DNA of 64,000 bases, taken from the NCBI GenBank assembly GCA_028583415.1, contig CM053266.1, positions 86,992,149 through 87,056,148 on the forward strand, in the 5' to 3' direction. How positions within the stretch are numbered: position 1 is the first letter of the stretch; every line of letters starts with the position of its first letter. Below, in pieces: positions 33,668 to 46,310 of the stretch. The position numbers were made by a program, and so were the translations under genes. The DNA is from Protea cynaroides. Its lineage: Eukaryota > Streptophyta > Magnoliopsida > Proteales > Proteaceae. Below the pieces are notes generated by a model. The model worked only from the letters and a program-made list of their open reading frames with translations, did not search any database and was not told the DNA's origin.

Positions 33668-35151
33668 TCCTCATATGTCCTCACAATTGCTCTTGGACTT
33701 TTTCAAAGATTATTAGAGTACAAATTTCTCCAGCATGTTTCATGAAGGGGTATTTGGTAAAAATATTTATAGGTAATTTATTTTTAGCATCAAATTCAGC
33801 TTTCAACATTTTCAAGGTTATCCTTAACCACTCTTCAAAATGCTTAAAAAATTGAACCACATCCAAGCTGGATTTCAAGTAGTCCTTTAAATCCCTTTAA
33901 GGTTTTTACTAAATTCCGTACTCCTCATACCTATGGTGAGAGTTTTCTTCATGTAATACTTGACCTATTTCTCTTTCAATCCATATATACGACATAACCA
34001 TGAATCTTCTTTAACTGGATACGCAGTAATCAATTTCCCCATGCTATTTCAATATCTGACTTCTCATCATAATGAAACATACAAGATTTGAGTAGTTCCA
34101 TAAAACTAAATGTATATATCATCAAGTGTCATAGGTACTTAATTCCATTTTTCCTAATGTGCCAATAGCACAACCCATGCTATGTAGATGCAAAAATATG
34201 GGCTATTGCTTTCACCATTGTAGTATATTGATCAGTAAACATTGTAATGGGCTTCTTTTGTCCATGAGTCTCAAGCACTGCCTTAAATTTTTAGTTAAAT
34301 GATTCGATAGTCTCATTGTATAATAGTGTAGCTCCAAAAACTACAATTCCTTTATACTGATTAAAACCTGCAAATACACCAGAAGGCCTACACTCTTTGT
34401 TAGTGCAAAATGTAGTATCAATGGTCACTACATCACCAAATACTGTGTATTCTATCTTCATCATATGATCAACCCAAAAAATATAGGTTATCTATTCTTC
34501 ATACTCTAGTTGTATTGAATAAGTAAATAAAGGATTAGAACGAGTTTACTACTCAAAGTATTTCAACACACTTTCAGCTTCACCGTAAGCTAAATCACAC
34601 TAACTCTTATTACAAAGATAATTCATAAGATCTTGCCGGCTATACGCAAGGTTTTGTCCCCCACCTGCTTGCCTAACCATGTAGTCAAATGTGGCCTTAG
34701 GTGTGTTCCAAAATCATCTGCCAAATCAATCTCTAAGGCATATACATTTTACAACTTCCGTTGTGAACGAATATAATGCAAGGTAGTAGGTGGAGAAGAT
34801 GATTATGGTCTTCATTAAAATCAATACATTTGTATCGACCGCCATTATCCATATATTGAATTCCCATTCTTGTAGGACAATTAATTATTGTCTTTCATCG
34901 AGACTTAGTTATATGAATATCCAGTTTGTCTTTTGGCTTCACACCACATTTACTATAAATAAATCGCCTCAAAGTCAAGACTATCTTAGTCTTATCTTTT
35001 ACCATTCTCCAATTACAATATTCTCTCCTAATACTGAAATCCATACTTCTTCATAAGCATTATAGAAATCATATGTCATCTTTTTTGAATCAAACATCAT
35101 TTTGGTCCGAGGTGTATCCTCATCATCTAAACCAATGTCATGATCTCCCAT
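33668..35151 (-). pseudogene. FAR1-related (MULE-derived) pseudogene
   Basis: Starts at a Met at 35,151 (MGDHDIGLDDEDTP) and enters a FAR1-type N-terminus (MMFDSKKMTYDFYNAYEE). A MULE transposase core follows: DVVTIDTTFCTNKECRPSG, FAGFNQYKGIVVFGATLLYN, KPITMFTDQYTTMVKAIAHI, HGLCYWHIRKNG (34,130-34,430). The C-part includes FFKHFEEWLRITLKML and FEKVQEQL (33,690-33,860), a phrase typical of FAR1-related sequences before the SWIM finger. Many stops and frameshifts. The SWIM zinc finger is not found; element B's insertion site follows immediately and the far flank at 22,972 is unrelated repeat DNA, so the gene was already truncated. Confidence 0.75.
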
Positions 35152-35929
35152 TGTACTCTCTTCTCTGTCCACAGTTTACACTATGCAATTACTAATAATA
35201 GCTAAAAGTAAAGTTATAACCTGTACAAGCATACTACATTAAACAAATTGGATAGAGAAATTAATAAAGACCAGAAACATCTAGTTAAATAATGATGGAA
35301 TCAAACAATGAACTAAAGCTAACAAATTTAAATTGTACTGTCTTCGCTATCTAACTAGATTAAGAAGCAAAACTTAAGGAAAGACTTTGATTCCATTATA
35401 AGAAAAATGTTTGCTGAAATCTCACATGACCAAACGGACTCATAACCTTAATGATCCAAACGTTGATCATAATTTCAACCAATCGAAGAAAACCACCTTC
35501 TGCAATTGTGGTATCAAAGACAAGTAGTATAATAGCTACAACAAAAGGCCAAGAAATCATTTTCAAAGAATCTTAGGATATAGACAAAATGTCACATCCT
35601 AGAAATAAAAAACAAAACTAAAAAGGTATTTAAAAATCAAAACACATCGAAGTTTAAAAACAAAAAAACAACAATTTTTTAAAAAAAGTGGTCCTAGCAA
35701 AACATTAAGGGTTTTTCTAAAAGATAAAAAGTATTTTTAAAATTATTCTTGTAAACAATTAAATTGATTTAGAACCATCCGAATACGACTCCGTTTACAT
35801 CTATATCATGGAGTGCATGTGCCCATGGAAGAACCCTCTTTTTTATTATATTTTATTTATAAAGGTAAACATAAAGTTAAAAAAAAAAAAAAGAATTTGA
35901 TATGAAAAGAACAAAGAACCCTAATACCT
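35152..35929. other. AT-rich non-coding stretch
   Basis: No domain found in six frames. Contains A-runs, the longest at 35,879-35,892, just before the copia remnant. Nothing else recognised. Confidence 0.5.
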
Positions 35930-38378
35930 TGAACAAAAAATGCATATCTTTGCAAGCTATATGGTTCAGTCTTGAACATCTGTTTGCGATACACTCAAGG
36001 TCTCACATTATGCAGCTACGGCTTCTGCTGCATACTAAAAGAGAAAGAAAATCTTTTTATCAACTTATAATTCCAAAAGATGAAGTCAATCTCTGATAAT
36101 TTGATTGTTGTTGCCAACCTCATATCTGGTTCAGATATGGTCCTTCACTTCTTATTGGTCTTGGACCAGAATGGGATGCTTTTGTTACCTCATTTTCTAT
36201 AAGGTTAGATTCTGTCTCTTTAAATGACTTACATGGAATGCTTCTCAATCATGAGATACAACTTAAACAACAAGTCTAAACTACTCCACTACTAAAGGCG
36301 AATGTTGCTACCTCCATTAGTAACTTTCGTGGAAGGCAAGGCCATGATAACTCTTCCTTATTATTATAACTCCAACACTTCATCACAACATGGACGTGGC
36401 CATGGCAGAGGCTAAAAGTAGTAGGCTGGGTCCAACAACTCTTATTCCAACAACAAACTTCAATGTGAGGTTTGTGTACGATTTGGTCACACTGCATTGA
36501 GTTGCTATTTTAGGTTCACCAACATCTATCAAGCTCCTACAACTCAACCTGTTGCCATGATAGCCACCAATAGTTCTCCTCAAATGGATGTCTGGTATGT
36601 TGACTATAGAACTACTGATCACATCACTACAGTTCTCAATAACCTTTCTATCATATCCGAATATCAGAGGAGCGGCCAAGTTCAATTCAGCAATCGAAAA
36701 GGTTTGCATTAACGAACATACTTGTCATTATAAACTATTAACTACTAGCTCTTCTCTACCTTTGAAAAAATTCTTCATGTTCCATCGATTAAAGGAATCT
36801 ACTCTAGTGTCATAAATTCACTTTTGATAATGACATTGTTTTTCAATTTGACCCATCTTTTTCCAACTTCAAGGATCGATCGTCGGAGAAGGTCCTTTTC
36901 AACGGAATGCTTGATGGTAGTCTCTACCGCCGCCACAACAAATCATTTCCCGTGGCAAGCTCTACCTCTCCTCGAGATCTAGTTGGTAAGCATGCCTCTA
37001 TTGACATCTAACATCAATGATTAAGGCATCCATCTCTAAAAATAAAAAGGAAAATTATCTCCACCAATAACTTGCCGGTTGTAGGGGTCTCTAAAGTTTT
37101 GTTTTGCGCTTCTTACCCATTGGGCAAATCACACAAGTTACCTTTTCATGCTTCAGATTATGTTTTCATAGGATCATTAGACCTAATCAATTTTGATGCA
37201 TGGGTCCTTCCCCTGTCACTTTATGTAATGGATATCGTTTTTATGTAAGCTTTATTGATAATTCAGCAATTGTACTTGGGCTTTTCATATGGTGCATAAA
37301 TCCAAGATTTATTCAATTTTCCAATCTTTCCAACGACAAGTAAAAAAATATTTTGAGAGACCAATTAAGGTTATGCAAATAGAATGGAGAGGCAAATACC
37401 ATAATGTTTCTCGATTTTTGGAAACAATCAGCATTTTCCACCTCATATCCTACCCCCACCTTGTGGACAAAATGAGCATGGAGATAGAAAGCATGACATA
37501 TTGTCGACACTAGTTAACAATGCTTTTTAATGGAAGGTTTCCCACCAAATATAGGGACAATGCTTTTACTCCTGGTGTTTTTTTGATAAACAGGATGCCT
37601 ACAAAAGATCCATCCCCATGGGATGTGTTGTTTAAAACAATACTTGATTATTGTCTTCTAAAGGTTTACGGTTAGGCTTGTTACCCTTTTATGTTGCCTT
37701 ACAACACCACCAAGCCTACAACCGAGATCCTTCCAATGTGACTTCATCAGTTACAATTCTCACCACAAAAGTTAAAAGTACCTCTATAAGGAGATTTGAC
37801 GAGTCTACATCTCACGGCATGTTCTTTTCAATGAAATTTACTTTCCACTTGCTGATCCTAATTGTGTTCATAACTATACATCTAGCAATTCCACTAGGTG
37901 TCAATGGTTCTATACCCATAATAAAGTCCTTAGAGCCCATGCTTTCGGTTCAACATTCACATCCACAACCCAATTTCGATAATCACATGCCTACAGATAC
38001 GTCATTTGCTTCCATGGGTCCGTTACTAGTCGATGTTACACTTGCTCAACCTAGCAATGCCAACTTACCATTACTTGATGCTCCCTCGACTCCCCCATGT
38101 TATCGATGTCGACGCATCCTTTGCCACCTTGAAAGAGAGATAGACCCAGGAGATTATGTGACCTTTGTCACAACAAGACATCCGTGGCTGCTGATCCATC
38201 TCATGAAATTGAATCAACAGCTTTACACAGGTGAATCGATATACCCAATGGCAACATGCAATGATGCATGGGTACAATGCACTTCTGCGAAATGGCACTT
38301 ACTCCCTAGTGACCATGCCACATCAGAAGAATTTGATTAGCTGTTGTTTCATCCAAATTCCGAATCTGAGGTCCGTGG
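35930..38378 (+). pseudogene. Truncated Ty1/copia polyprotein
   Basis: The copia order gag-PR-IN-RT is readable across shifting frames. Gag: IWFSLEHLFAIHSRSHIMQL (about 35,960), LGPEWDAFVTSFSIRLDSVS (36,165-36,225), a zinc knuckle near 36,464 with later ligands (CEVCVRFGHTALSC). Protease: DVWYVDYRTTDHIT at 36,589 (normally VDSGA). Integrase: VHKSKIYSIFQSFQRQVKKY (37,292), MQIEWRGKYHNVSRFLETIS with a disrupted catalytic region, then INRMPTK. The RT entry (MMHGYNALLRNGTYSLVT at 38,260-38,315) ends abruptly at 38,378. No LTRs seen. The RT is cut off exactly where element E begins. The 229-codon frame at 37,651 is mostly out of phase with this protein. Confidence 0.82.
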
Positions 38379-38811
38379 TGTTAATGGGGCCTACAAGACA
38401 AAAACAAGAGATAAGAGAGGGGAGGGCCTTAAGGCCCCGGGGCCGAAGTTAGGAATCTGTGAACAGTCAATGGGCCCGGGATCCTAGCCCACATTTTATG
38501 TGGTGGGGCAAGAGAAAAATTCCGAGTCCAGAGCGAGAATCCCAAGAATGAGTAATTAATGTATGTGTACCTGAATTCTCAGGATTTGATCTATTTATAG
38601 TGAATAGGGCTTTTTTTGTAAATATCGTTTTTGCCCTTTGTAGCTTTTGATACTTGAAATGTCCTTGAAATAGCTTGGAAATGATGTTTTTTTATCCTTT
38701 ATCCTTATGATTGGATTTATGGGGATGCTTTCTTATATCTACGCGAGAATGTCTATGTGGTTGATTAAGTCCTAAGTGTCGCTATTTTATCGGTGACGTG
38801 GTAGATTTCCC
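38379..38811. mobile_element. Left end of element E (LTR-like)
   Basis: Starts TGTTAATGGGGCCTACAAG right after the broken copia frame, with GC-rich AGGGCCTTAAGGCCCCGGGG downstream. The reverse strand has a good TATA sequence, CACTATAAATAGATC, at about 38,587-38,601. No primer site is visible, so whether this is an LTR and its strand are uncertain. The other end of E lies beyond the window. Confidence 0.4.
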
Positions 38812-39030
38812 TAACACTTGTCTCGTTGCTTTGCTGAATTTGTAAGGTCTGACTGAGGGGAGAATAGAATAGAAATTTGTTCCGATCACTTGCCTCGTTG
38901 CCATGTTGAATCTATAAGGTTCGGCTGAGCGCAAAAATTCATCCCAATCACTTGCCTCGTTGCTCTGTTGAATCTATAAGGTTCGACTGAGAGTAGAAAT
39001 TCGTCCCAATCACTTGCCTCTTTGCTCTGT
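38812..39030 (+). repeat. Tandem repeats of about 60 bp in element E
   Basis: Three to four copies of a unit containing CACTTGCCTCGTTGCTCTGT and GAATCTATAAGGTTCGACTG, with AAATTCGTCCCAAT between. Confidence 0.75.
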
Positions 39031-39035
39031 ATAGT

Positions 39036-39760
39036 TTCGCCTGGGCCGATGTGGAGGGAGTGGTTGTAGCGGACGTGAGGGTCGGGACCGCGGAAGATGT
39101 AGGCGGGATGCCCAACACAAATCGGCCCTTCGGAATTTTTAGAATGATGTGGGTCCCATGTGTTACTCGTGACCCCTGTTCTTCACATGCAGTGACGATC
39201 TTCCAGGCACTTTGTGCATTCGAAGACAGGGGGCCGATGTGGAAATAGAGGCTGTGGCCGATGTAGGCGGTGCGGCCAATACACTTCGGCCATATAGGGA
39301 GCCTCCATGGTTGTGGGTCACGTGTATTGCGTGTGACCCCTGGCTTTAATTTCGAGGATGGTCTGCGAAAGCTGTTGCGAGGTCAGAGACAAGGGTCAAT
39401 GTGCAAAGTCAGGCTGTGGCCAATGTGAGCGGCGCAACCAATACACATCGGCCATTCCACAAGTCTCGACCAATGTGAGTTACGAGTATTGCACATGACT
39501 CCTATCTTCATATGCGATGGTCTTTCAAAGCCATTGTGAAGTTGGAGACTAGGGCGGAGGTGCAACATCAGGCCGTGGCCGATATGGGCGGCGCGGCCAA
39601 TACACATCGGCCATTTTTTGGAATTTTGATCAATGTGGGTCACGGGATGTGCACGTGACCCATTTATTCATAAGGGAGACTGATGCGGGTGGCGCTGCCA
39701 ATACACATCGGTCATGTTGAAAAACTTGACCGATGTGGGTCATGGGATGTGCACGTTGTT
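39036..39760 (+). repeat. Degenerate minisatellite around GGCCGATGTGGG / ATACACATCGGCC
   Basis: Four or five units of roughly 150-190 bases. Each pairs GGCCGATGTGGGC with CGGCCAATACACATCGGCCA and then GTGGGTCACGGGATGTGCAC. The CCGATGTG/CACATCGG arms are inverted and could fold. No coding frame is credible. Confidence 0.7.
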
Positions 39761-40218
39761 TCCATTGAGGCTTGACCGTTGTGGATCACATGGTTCGTAC
39801 GTGACCCATTTTTGCTCCATATCTGATCGATACGGTTGGGTCGAGGTCGGCAGCTTGATTTTGGATAGATTTTGGAGCTCGGGTGGGGGTCATGAATACC
39901 GTAAAGCGGGACCCGATTAGCGGACCCAATGCTCATTGTTGGTAATAAATGCTATTTTCGAGTGATCCTGTCTGTAGGTGCCACGTGGATTTGACCTCCT
40001 CATATGAGGTGCCTCCCATTGGGCTATTTATTAAACATGGAGGGGGGAGTAACCCCATCACCCTGGATTTCCATTCCTCAAGACTGCTGACGGAAGGCTC
40101 AGTATCGGCTTGCACAAAGGGTGTTTTTGACATCAGTCCAAGCTGTTCGTATTGTTTGCAATAAGTGTTGCTTTCCCTAACTCAATTTGTTGGTCCATTC
40201 TCTAAATTTTAGTAACCG

Positions 40219-41921
40219 ATGTCTGGTAGCGGAGGGGAGACCGATATGGAGGTAGATGTTGAAACTTTTGAAGCAAGACAGGATTCGGAGTTGTCCTCTT
40301 CCAGTAGTAATTCCACTTCGTCCAGCAGTAGGTCTAGTGTCAACACATCATCAGAGGATGTTTCTATGGGCCGTGCATCAGAGGGTGGGGTCAAAATGGA
40401 GCTAAGAATAGAAGAATCCACCGATCGAACTCCAGACCCGTATCAGAGAAGTACTGGGGTTGGTCCTTCATCTAGTTTGTCTAGACAGGAATAGACGGCT
40501 GGCCTGTCCACCCATGAATTGGGGACCGAGGTGATCTATGAGGCCTGGGAAGAGGCTGACCCTCCCCCTGAATTTGATGCAAGGGAGGAAGTTTGTCTCC
40601 TAACAGCGGCCAAATTCTCTAAAATTCGAGAATGATATCAGATACCTGCTGATGTGGAGATCAAGATGCCCGACCCTGGTGATAAGGCCTATTGGAATCA
40701 CCGGTAGGAGTTGTATGTGAATCTGGAGATGTTTAAGGCTGGGTTTCGTGTCCCAATACCGCGGCTGGTGGCCGATATCATGGAATATTACAAGGTCGCG
40801 CCGATTCAACTGATGCCGAACTCTTAGAAGAATATGATGGCCTTCATAGTGTATTTGAGGAGGTTGGGGCAAAACCAACCTTAAACATGTTCAGGGCCAT
40901 GTTCACCTTCAACAACTACTATAAATCAGGGTGGTACTACTTTGCGAAGAAGCCTGATTTTAGAGATATCCTAGCAGATAAGCCCATGGCCATTAAGCTA
41001 TGGAAGAACAAATTCTTCTACATACGAGGCAAGATAGTAGTGTTGGAAAATATTTGGGTTAAACTGGACGTCGAATCTCTCAATGCCGATGTGCCGCTTC
41101 AGCCATTCAAGTATGAGCTCGTGCAATGTACCCGTCGATCGGAGGGCACCCCGATCCGTGCCTCCGACTTGAGAAATCCTTTATTTTTACATGAAAATAA
41201 GCTTCGTGAGTATTTTTTTGTCCCTGCTCATGTTGTTATCCGTATACTAACCCCTAGCTTATTCTGTTTTTGCCCACAGTAGTAATGTTGTCGAAAGAGT
41301 ATCTGATAGAGCTGCGTAGGAAGGAGGCGGCCAAAGAGCGAGAGGCTGAGGAGAAGAGGATGAGGTCTGAGCAGGAGAAGCATAGGCTCCAGGAGAGGCG
41401 TGGGGTCGAGGGTGAGCCTACAAGAAAGACTTTAAAGTGATCCTGTAAGACATCTCCTGACTCAGCTCTCGCCGACGCGACGCATATCTATGCCATGCCT
41501 CTAATTCCTCAGTACCGTGTTCTTGATTTTTCAAGTAAGAGGACAACTGTGACGACCCCTAAGGCTGTGCTTGCCCTCGCAGAGTCGGCTGGTGCAGGGA
41601 CGGAAAGGCATACTACCCCTCAGTGTTTGCAACATCAACCTACGCCACAATCATCCCTGCCGAGGGAGTATTTAGGGCTGGGCGGAGGCATGAGCGAATT
41701 TCAACGGATTCCATTGATTGGCCCCTTGCCTAAAAAAAAGACTAGTGATGAGCAGGTCTTTCATCCAGATTGGGTTTTGACTGACAATGACATGGCCATA
41801 GGTGACATATACGCGGCGCGCGAACTGATGAAGGGTGCCATCCTCCCTCGTGATTGGGAGTTGGTGCAGGAGCTGCCCACTCCATCCTTAATATCGGGTG
41901 CAGATACCCTTTCAGCATCGG
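40219..41921 (+). pseudogene. Element E gene, N-terminal exons ('putative gypsy-type transposon' family)
   Basis: Starts at MSGSGGETDMEVDVETFEAR with a Ser-rich acidic head. The family domain follows: PDPGDKAYWNHR, LEMFKAGFRVPIPRLVADIM, YYKVAPIQLMPNS, then after a frameshift near 40,850 FTFNNYYKSGWYYFAKKPDF and WKNKFFYIRGK. An intron is predicted around 41,205-41,280 (donor CTTC|GTGAGT, acceptor TTGCCCACAG). The next exon has a charged coiled-coil segment (LRRKEAAKEREAEEKRMRSE), one in-frame stop at about 41,438, then FHPDWVLTDNDMAIGDIYAA. It ends at a donor, CATCG|GTGAGT (41,921). Element D inserted 72 bases into the following intron. The domain is the one called Transposase_28 in Pfam, from memory; function unknown. 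Confidence 0.7.
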
Positions 41922-43404
41922 TGAGTTTCAGTCTTCGTTGCTCCTATTTATCCCCCTTTCCCAATAGCTCAAACCTGTGTTGTTGACACCGACGGTCACA
42001 CTCCAATTCTGAACCAACCTGAATGGTGTGATGAACCGTCCATAGACCAATGGTTCAACCAAGATCTCGTATAGGCCGTGCCTATTCGATTAAACCAGAT
42101 ACATTCCACAAGCAAAATTAGAGTAAATAAATGATAGCGGAAGTCTTTAATACTAATGAACTGATTATCTGACAGTGATAGCATAATTAAGTATCCAATT
42201 ATCTCCAATATGTCTCAAGACATAAAATAAAGTAGAATAATCAATTACATGTTCCAATAACTAAACAATTAAGCTAATAAAAAACACATTAGTTACACTC
42301 ATACGACGGATCATGCGCTTCTTCCATAGCTTCCACATCCATCGCTGCTATGTATCCATTCGTCGGCGTATTCATGTAATCTTCCATAGTAGGACCTGTA
42401 TCAAGAACTAAAAATATTCGACGTCGAAAGGGTGAGCACACATCATGGCTCAGTGAGCAAACAAAACAATGCAACAAACATATGCATGCATTCAATTCAT
42501 ATCTTTGGTCTGATTTTTAAGTTTGCAATGTGCTATAGAAAGGTTTGGTGGCCCCCATACCTCTCTATACACGAGTGTGTGAATCTGTCCAATAGATCAT
42601 ACACCATTGTTGTCCCACATGCACCCACCATGGAATAGAGATAGAGCTAAAGTGTCATGATCAAACACCGCCAACACTTCCCCTGATACCCTACCCATAC
42701 CAACACGTAAGTCCCTATTGGCGAGGGCTTGCAAACTGGGCTCGCAACTAACCATTCCTAATACCAAACAGTGTATCCAAGGCCTCACTCCAGCATCCCT
42801 CAATACGTCCATAGAGATAGAGCTAAGGCCCCCCGGTAGAGTCAGAGACCACACGGTTCGAGACCACCTCCCCTGATGCCCTACATCGTAATAGTTCTGC
42901 TAAGGTAATGGTGATACGACGATGTTAGTGGGCAAGACTTGAGTGGAGATAGAGCTAGAGTCTGGTAACGAGGTCAAAGACCACCATGCCACGTCCTCCC
43001 CCTGATGCTCCACTCACATCCAACACACCAACCACACACATACATTCACATGCTTATTCCTAGCATCATCATCATCATCATCATGTTATAAATAAACAGA
43101 ATTAAATATGCATGAACAGTAATAGCAAGAATATTGGATGACATGTGAGATGCACATTACAAGCATACAAGCATAGAATCAATCATGGCATTGGACTCAA
43201 TAAAGTAAACAGTTTACTATTATCCAATTAGTTTAGGTCTTGTTTCCTCACCTTTGATCGATGGTTGTTCCTCTTCCAAGCTTTGTAAATCACTTTAGGA
43301 CCACTTGAAAACCTAATAAATTTATGGATTCTAAGTTAGAGTTCATATTCATTAATTACAGTGTTTAAATGTCCCATCTAGAATCAATCAGACCTCCAGA
43401 AGCT

Positions 43405-43590
43405 GAGTGGTCACAGGTGTGGCTGCACCTGTGGTCTCAGTTTCTGCGACCACAGGGTGTGGGGTCAATACGTGTGGTCGCATATCATGCGACCACACAT
43501 ATGCAACCACACCCTCCCTAAAACCTTCTCGAGGGCGTGTGGTCTAACATATGTGCCTCGTGTGGTCGATCAAAGTGCAACCCCACGAGT
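43405..43590. promoter_or_regulatory. Element D motif array, downstream of TATA
   Basis: Repeats of GTGTGGTCG/CGACCACAC: GGTCACAGGTGTGGC, CTGCGACCACAGGGTG, ACGTGTGGTCGCATATC, ATGCGACCACACAT. The centre forms a near-perfect inverted pair around CATATCATG. Same array at 61,515-61,700 in the other LTR. Confidence 0.65.
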
Positions 43591-44084
43591 GTTGGTCAAC
43601 TATTCACTCCTAATCCAATACTTTCATGTCTTGATTCCTTGGCCTATCATTATGATCCTTCCTATGATTGTTCTATGGCTTAAAATTCACACTTTTACAT
43701 AATTCTTCACTTTAATCCATTCTTCAAGGATCCCTTAGAGTTTTGTCCATGGTCTTAGGATTTAGATCTTACTTTGAATCACTATCTCCTCTATGATCTA
43801 TTCTAGGCATTCAACTGATGTAAGGGAGTTTTTCATACCTTAAACTTGTTGAAGAATCAGAGCTCTCTCTGAAATTCCTTCTCTTAGTCTTCCTCTTCAA
43901 TTCTCTTTCACTTCCTCCTCCTCTCTTTCTCTCTCTTTTAGTTTGAGTTCTAAAAGAATGAAAGAGGCTAAGGGACGTCCTATATATAGAGGGAAACCCT
44001 CCATATGGAGTCCTACTTTGATTAGGAAATAACCCCCTTCAGATTATGAAGGTTTCCTAATCACGGAGTCTATTATAACATCGG

Positions 44085-44209
44085 GTGGTCGCACGTCGGG
44101 TCGCAAAACTTGTCGACCACACATCCAAAAACTATGACCACACATCCCAGACCCTAGTGGTCTCATTATTCTGAGGTGTGGTTGACCCCACCTTTTTAGG
44201 TATGCGACC
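44085..44209. promoter_or_regulatory. Element D motif array, upstream of TATA (split by C)
   Basis: GGTGGTCGCACGTCGGGTCG, GTCGACCACACATCC, GACCACACATCCC and TATGCGACC. Element C inserted inside the last GCGACCACAC; the remaining ACACACTCC is at 55,496. Intact version at 62,185-62,320. Confidence 0.65.
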
Positions 44210-45587
44210 TGTCACACCCCAATTTTGTACTATTCAGAATGGTGTGATGAACCGCTAATAAACCAACGGTTCAACCAGGATCTCAAATAGGCTGTGCCCC
44301 TTTGCTTAAATCATACACATCCACAACCATAATCAGAGTCAATAAACAATAGCGGAAGTCTTATATATTAAATCAACCGAGAGTCTAAAGATGATAACAT
44401 AAATTAACTATTCAATTATCTCCAAAAAGATACTAAGACATAAAATAAAATATTTAATCAATTACATCGTATGTATAAATTGAATAAGATCTAATCGAAA
44501 ATACAAGAGTTGTACTCGCACGACGAATCATGCGACTCCATCATAACTTCAGCGTCCATCGCCGCCGCATGTCCATACATCAGAGCATTTATATAATCTT
44601 CTATGGTTGTACCCGCATCATCAACTAAAAACATTCGACATCGAAAGGGTGAGCAAACATCATGGCTCAGCGAGCAAACAAAACAATGCAACAAACATAT
44701 GCATGCATTCAATTCATATCTTTGGTCTGGTTCACAAGTTTGCAATGTACTATAGAAAGGTTCGGTAGCCACCTCGCCTCTATACACAGGGTGTGTAAGC
44801 CCAACCAATGGATCAAACACCATTGTCGTCCACATCCACCCCACCATGGAATAGATATAGAGCTAAAGTGCTTAGGATCTCATCGCATCACACTTCCCCT
44901 GATGCTCTACCCTACCAACACGTAAGCCCCTGTTGGCGAGGGCTGGCAAACGGGGCTCGCAACTAAACAATCCTAATGTCAAACAGTGTATCCAAGGCCT
45001 CACCCCAGCATCCCTCAATACTTCCATAGAGATAGAGCTAAGGCCCCCCGACAGAGTCAGAGACTACACGGTCCTAGACCACCTCCCCTGATGCCCTACG
45101 ACATAATGGTTCTGCTAAAGTAATGGCAATACGACGATGTCAGTGGACAAGATTTGAGTAGAGATAGAGCTAGAGTCTGGTGATCAGGATGAACCACAGT
45201 GTCATGTCCTCCCCCTGATGCTCCACTCACATCAAGTACACTAACCACACACATACATTCACATGCCTATTCCTAGCATCATCATCAACATCATATCATA
45301 AATAAATGAAAATTAAATATGCATGAATAGTAATAACAGGAATATTGGATGACATGTGATATGTACATTACAATCATACAAGCATAGAATCATTCATGGT
45401 ATTGGACTCAATAAACGAAAACAGTTTATTATTAGCCAATTAGTTTAGGTCTTGTTCCCTCACCTTTGATTGAGTGTAGATCCTCGTTCAAGCTTTATGA
45501 ATCACCTTTAAATCACTAGAAAGGCCTAACAAGTCGATAGATTTTAATTAGAATTAATTCCAACAAATTTAGACTAGTTAAAATCGT

Positions 45588-45745
45588 AGGGTCGCAGGTA
45601 GGGCAGCACCTAGGGTCGGTTACCAATAGACCCTAGGGTGTAGGGTCGAACGTGGGGTCGGTTACCAATCGACCCTACGTGCGACCACACCCTCCTTGGG
45701 ACTTCCTGAGGGCGTGTGATCGATCCTGTGGTCTCGTAGGTCCAT
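45588..45745. promoter_or_regulatory. Element C motif array, downstream of TATA
   Basis: GTAGGGTCG type: CGTAGGGTCGCAGGTAGGGC, CTAGGGTCGG, GTGTAGGGTCGAACG, CAATCGACCCTACG. Second LTR copy at 54,622-54,780. Confidence 0.7.
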
Positions 45746-46167
45746 TCTAAGATTGTTCTATGGCTCATAACTATGATTTTTACACACTTTCAATTGCCTA
45801 TGATGATTACTTCCATGGATTCATTTGGAACTCATCCATGGATTTGGGTTTCTTAATCCTAACTTCTTGATAATCCATTCTAGGCTCTTAATTTATGAAG
45901 GGACTTAGATTCATACCTGAGGTTGACTGAGATTCAGAGGTTTCTCTGAACTTTCTCCTCTTCCTTAGTCTTTTCTTCAATTTTCCTTCTCTTCTTCTTT
46001 TCCATCTCTTTCTCTTTTCTCACTTTCAATTAGGGTTCTAAAAGGAGTGAAAGAGGCTAAGGGACGTCCTATTTATAGAGGAAAATCCTCCAAAATAAGT
46101 CCCATTGAGTTTAGGAAAGAACCCCTTGGAATTAGGAAAGTTTCATAATTTACAGTTTATGTCTGTC

Positions 46168-46310
46168 ATCGTAGGGTCAGACGTAGGGTCGCAGGATCCG
46201 TCGACCCTATGTTTTTCTAGTAATGTGACCCTACGACTAGAAAATCATAGGTTAGACTTCTGTTGAGGTGGGGTCGACCCTACCTGTTTAGGCATGCGAC
46301 CCTACCCTCA
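46168..46310. promoter_or_regulatory. Element C motif array, upstream of TATA
   Basis: CATCGTAGGGTCAGACG, CGTAGGGTCGCAGGATC, GTCGACCCTATG, GTGACCCTACGAC, GGGGTCGACCCTACC and ATGCGACCCTACCC, about 90-230 bases upstream of the TATA box in element orientation. Copy at 55,213-55,355. Confidence 0.7.

Larger units (their letters stand above)
41994..44209 (-). mobile_element. Element D 3' LTR, first part
   Basis: Plus strand starts GGTCACACTCC (relatives TGTCACACCCC) after CCGAC and is colinear with 60,110-62,320. Reverse-strand TATA box CTATATATAGG at about 43,978-43,990. Arrays of the D motif lie on both sides of it. An ATC run is at 43,063-43,084. It stops at CGACC, the target duplication of C. 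Confidence 0.9.

Noticed and set aside
37651..38340. 229-codon plus-strand frame as a stand-alone gene
   Set aside because: Copia integrase/RT homology passes through it in other phases; most of the frame is out of phase with the recognisable protein.
44491..44847. 118-codon frame starting MVGWMWTTMVFDPL, repeated at 53,530-53,886 with relatives at 42,289 and 60,390
   Set aside because: LTR sequence of C and D; recurrence is explained by the LTR copies and the frames break in D.
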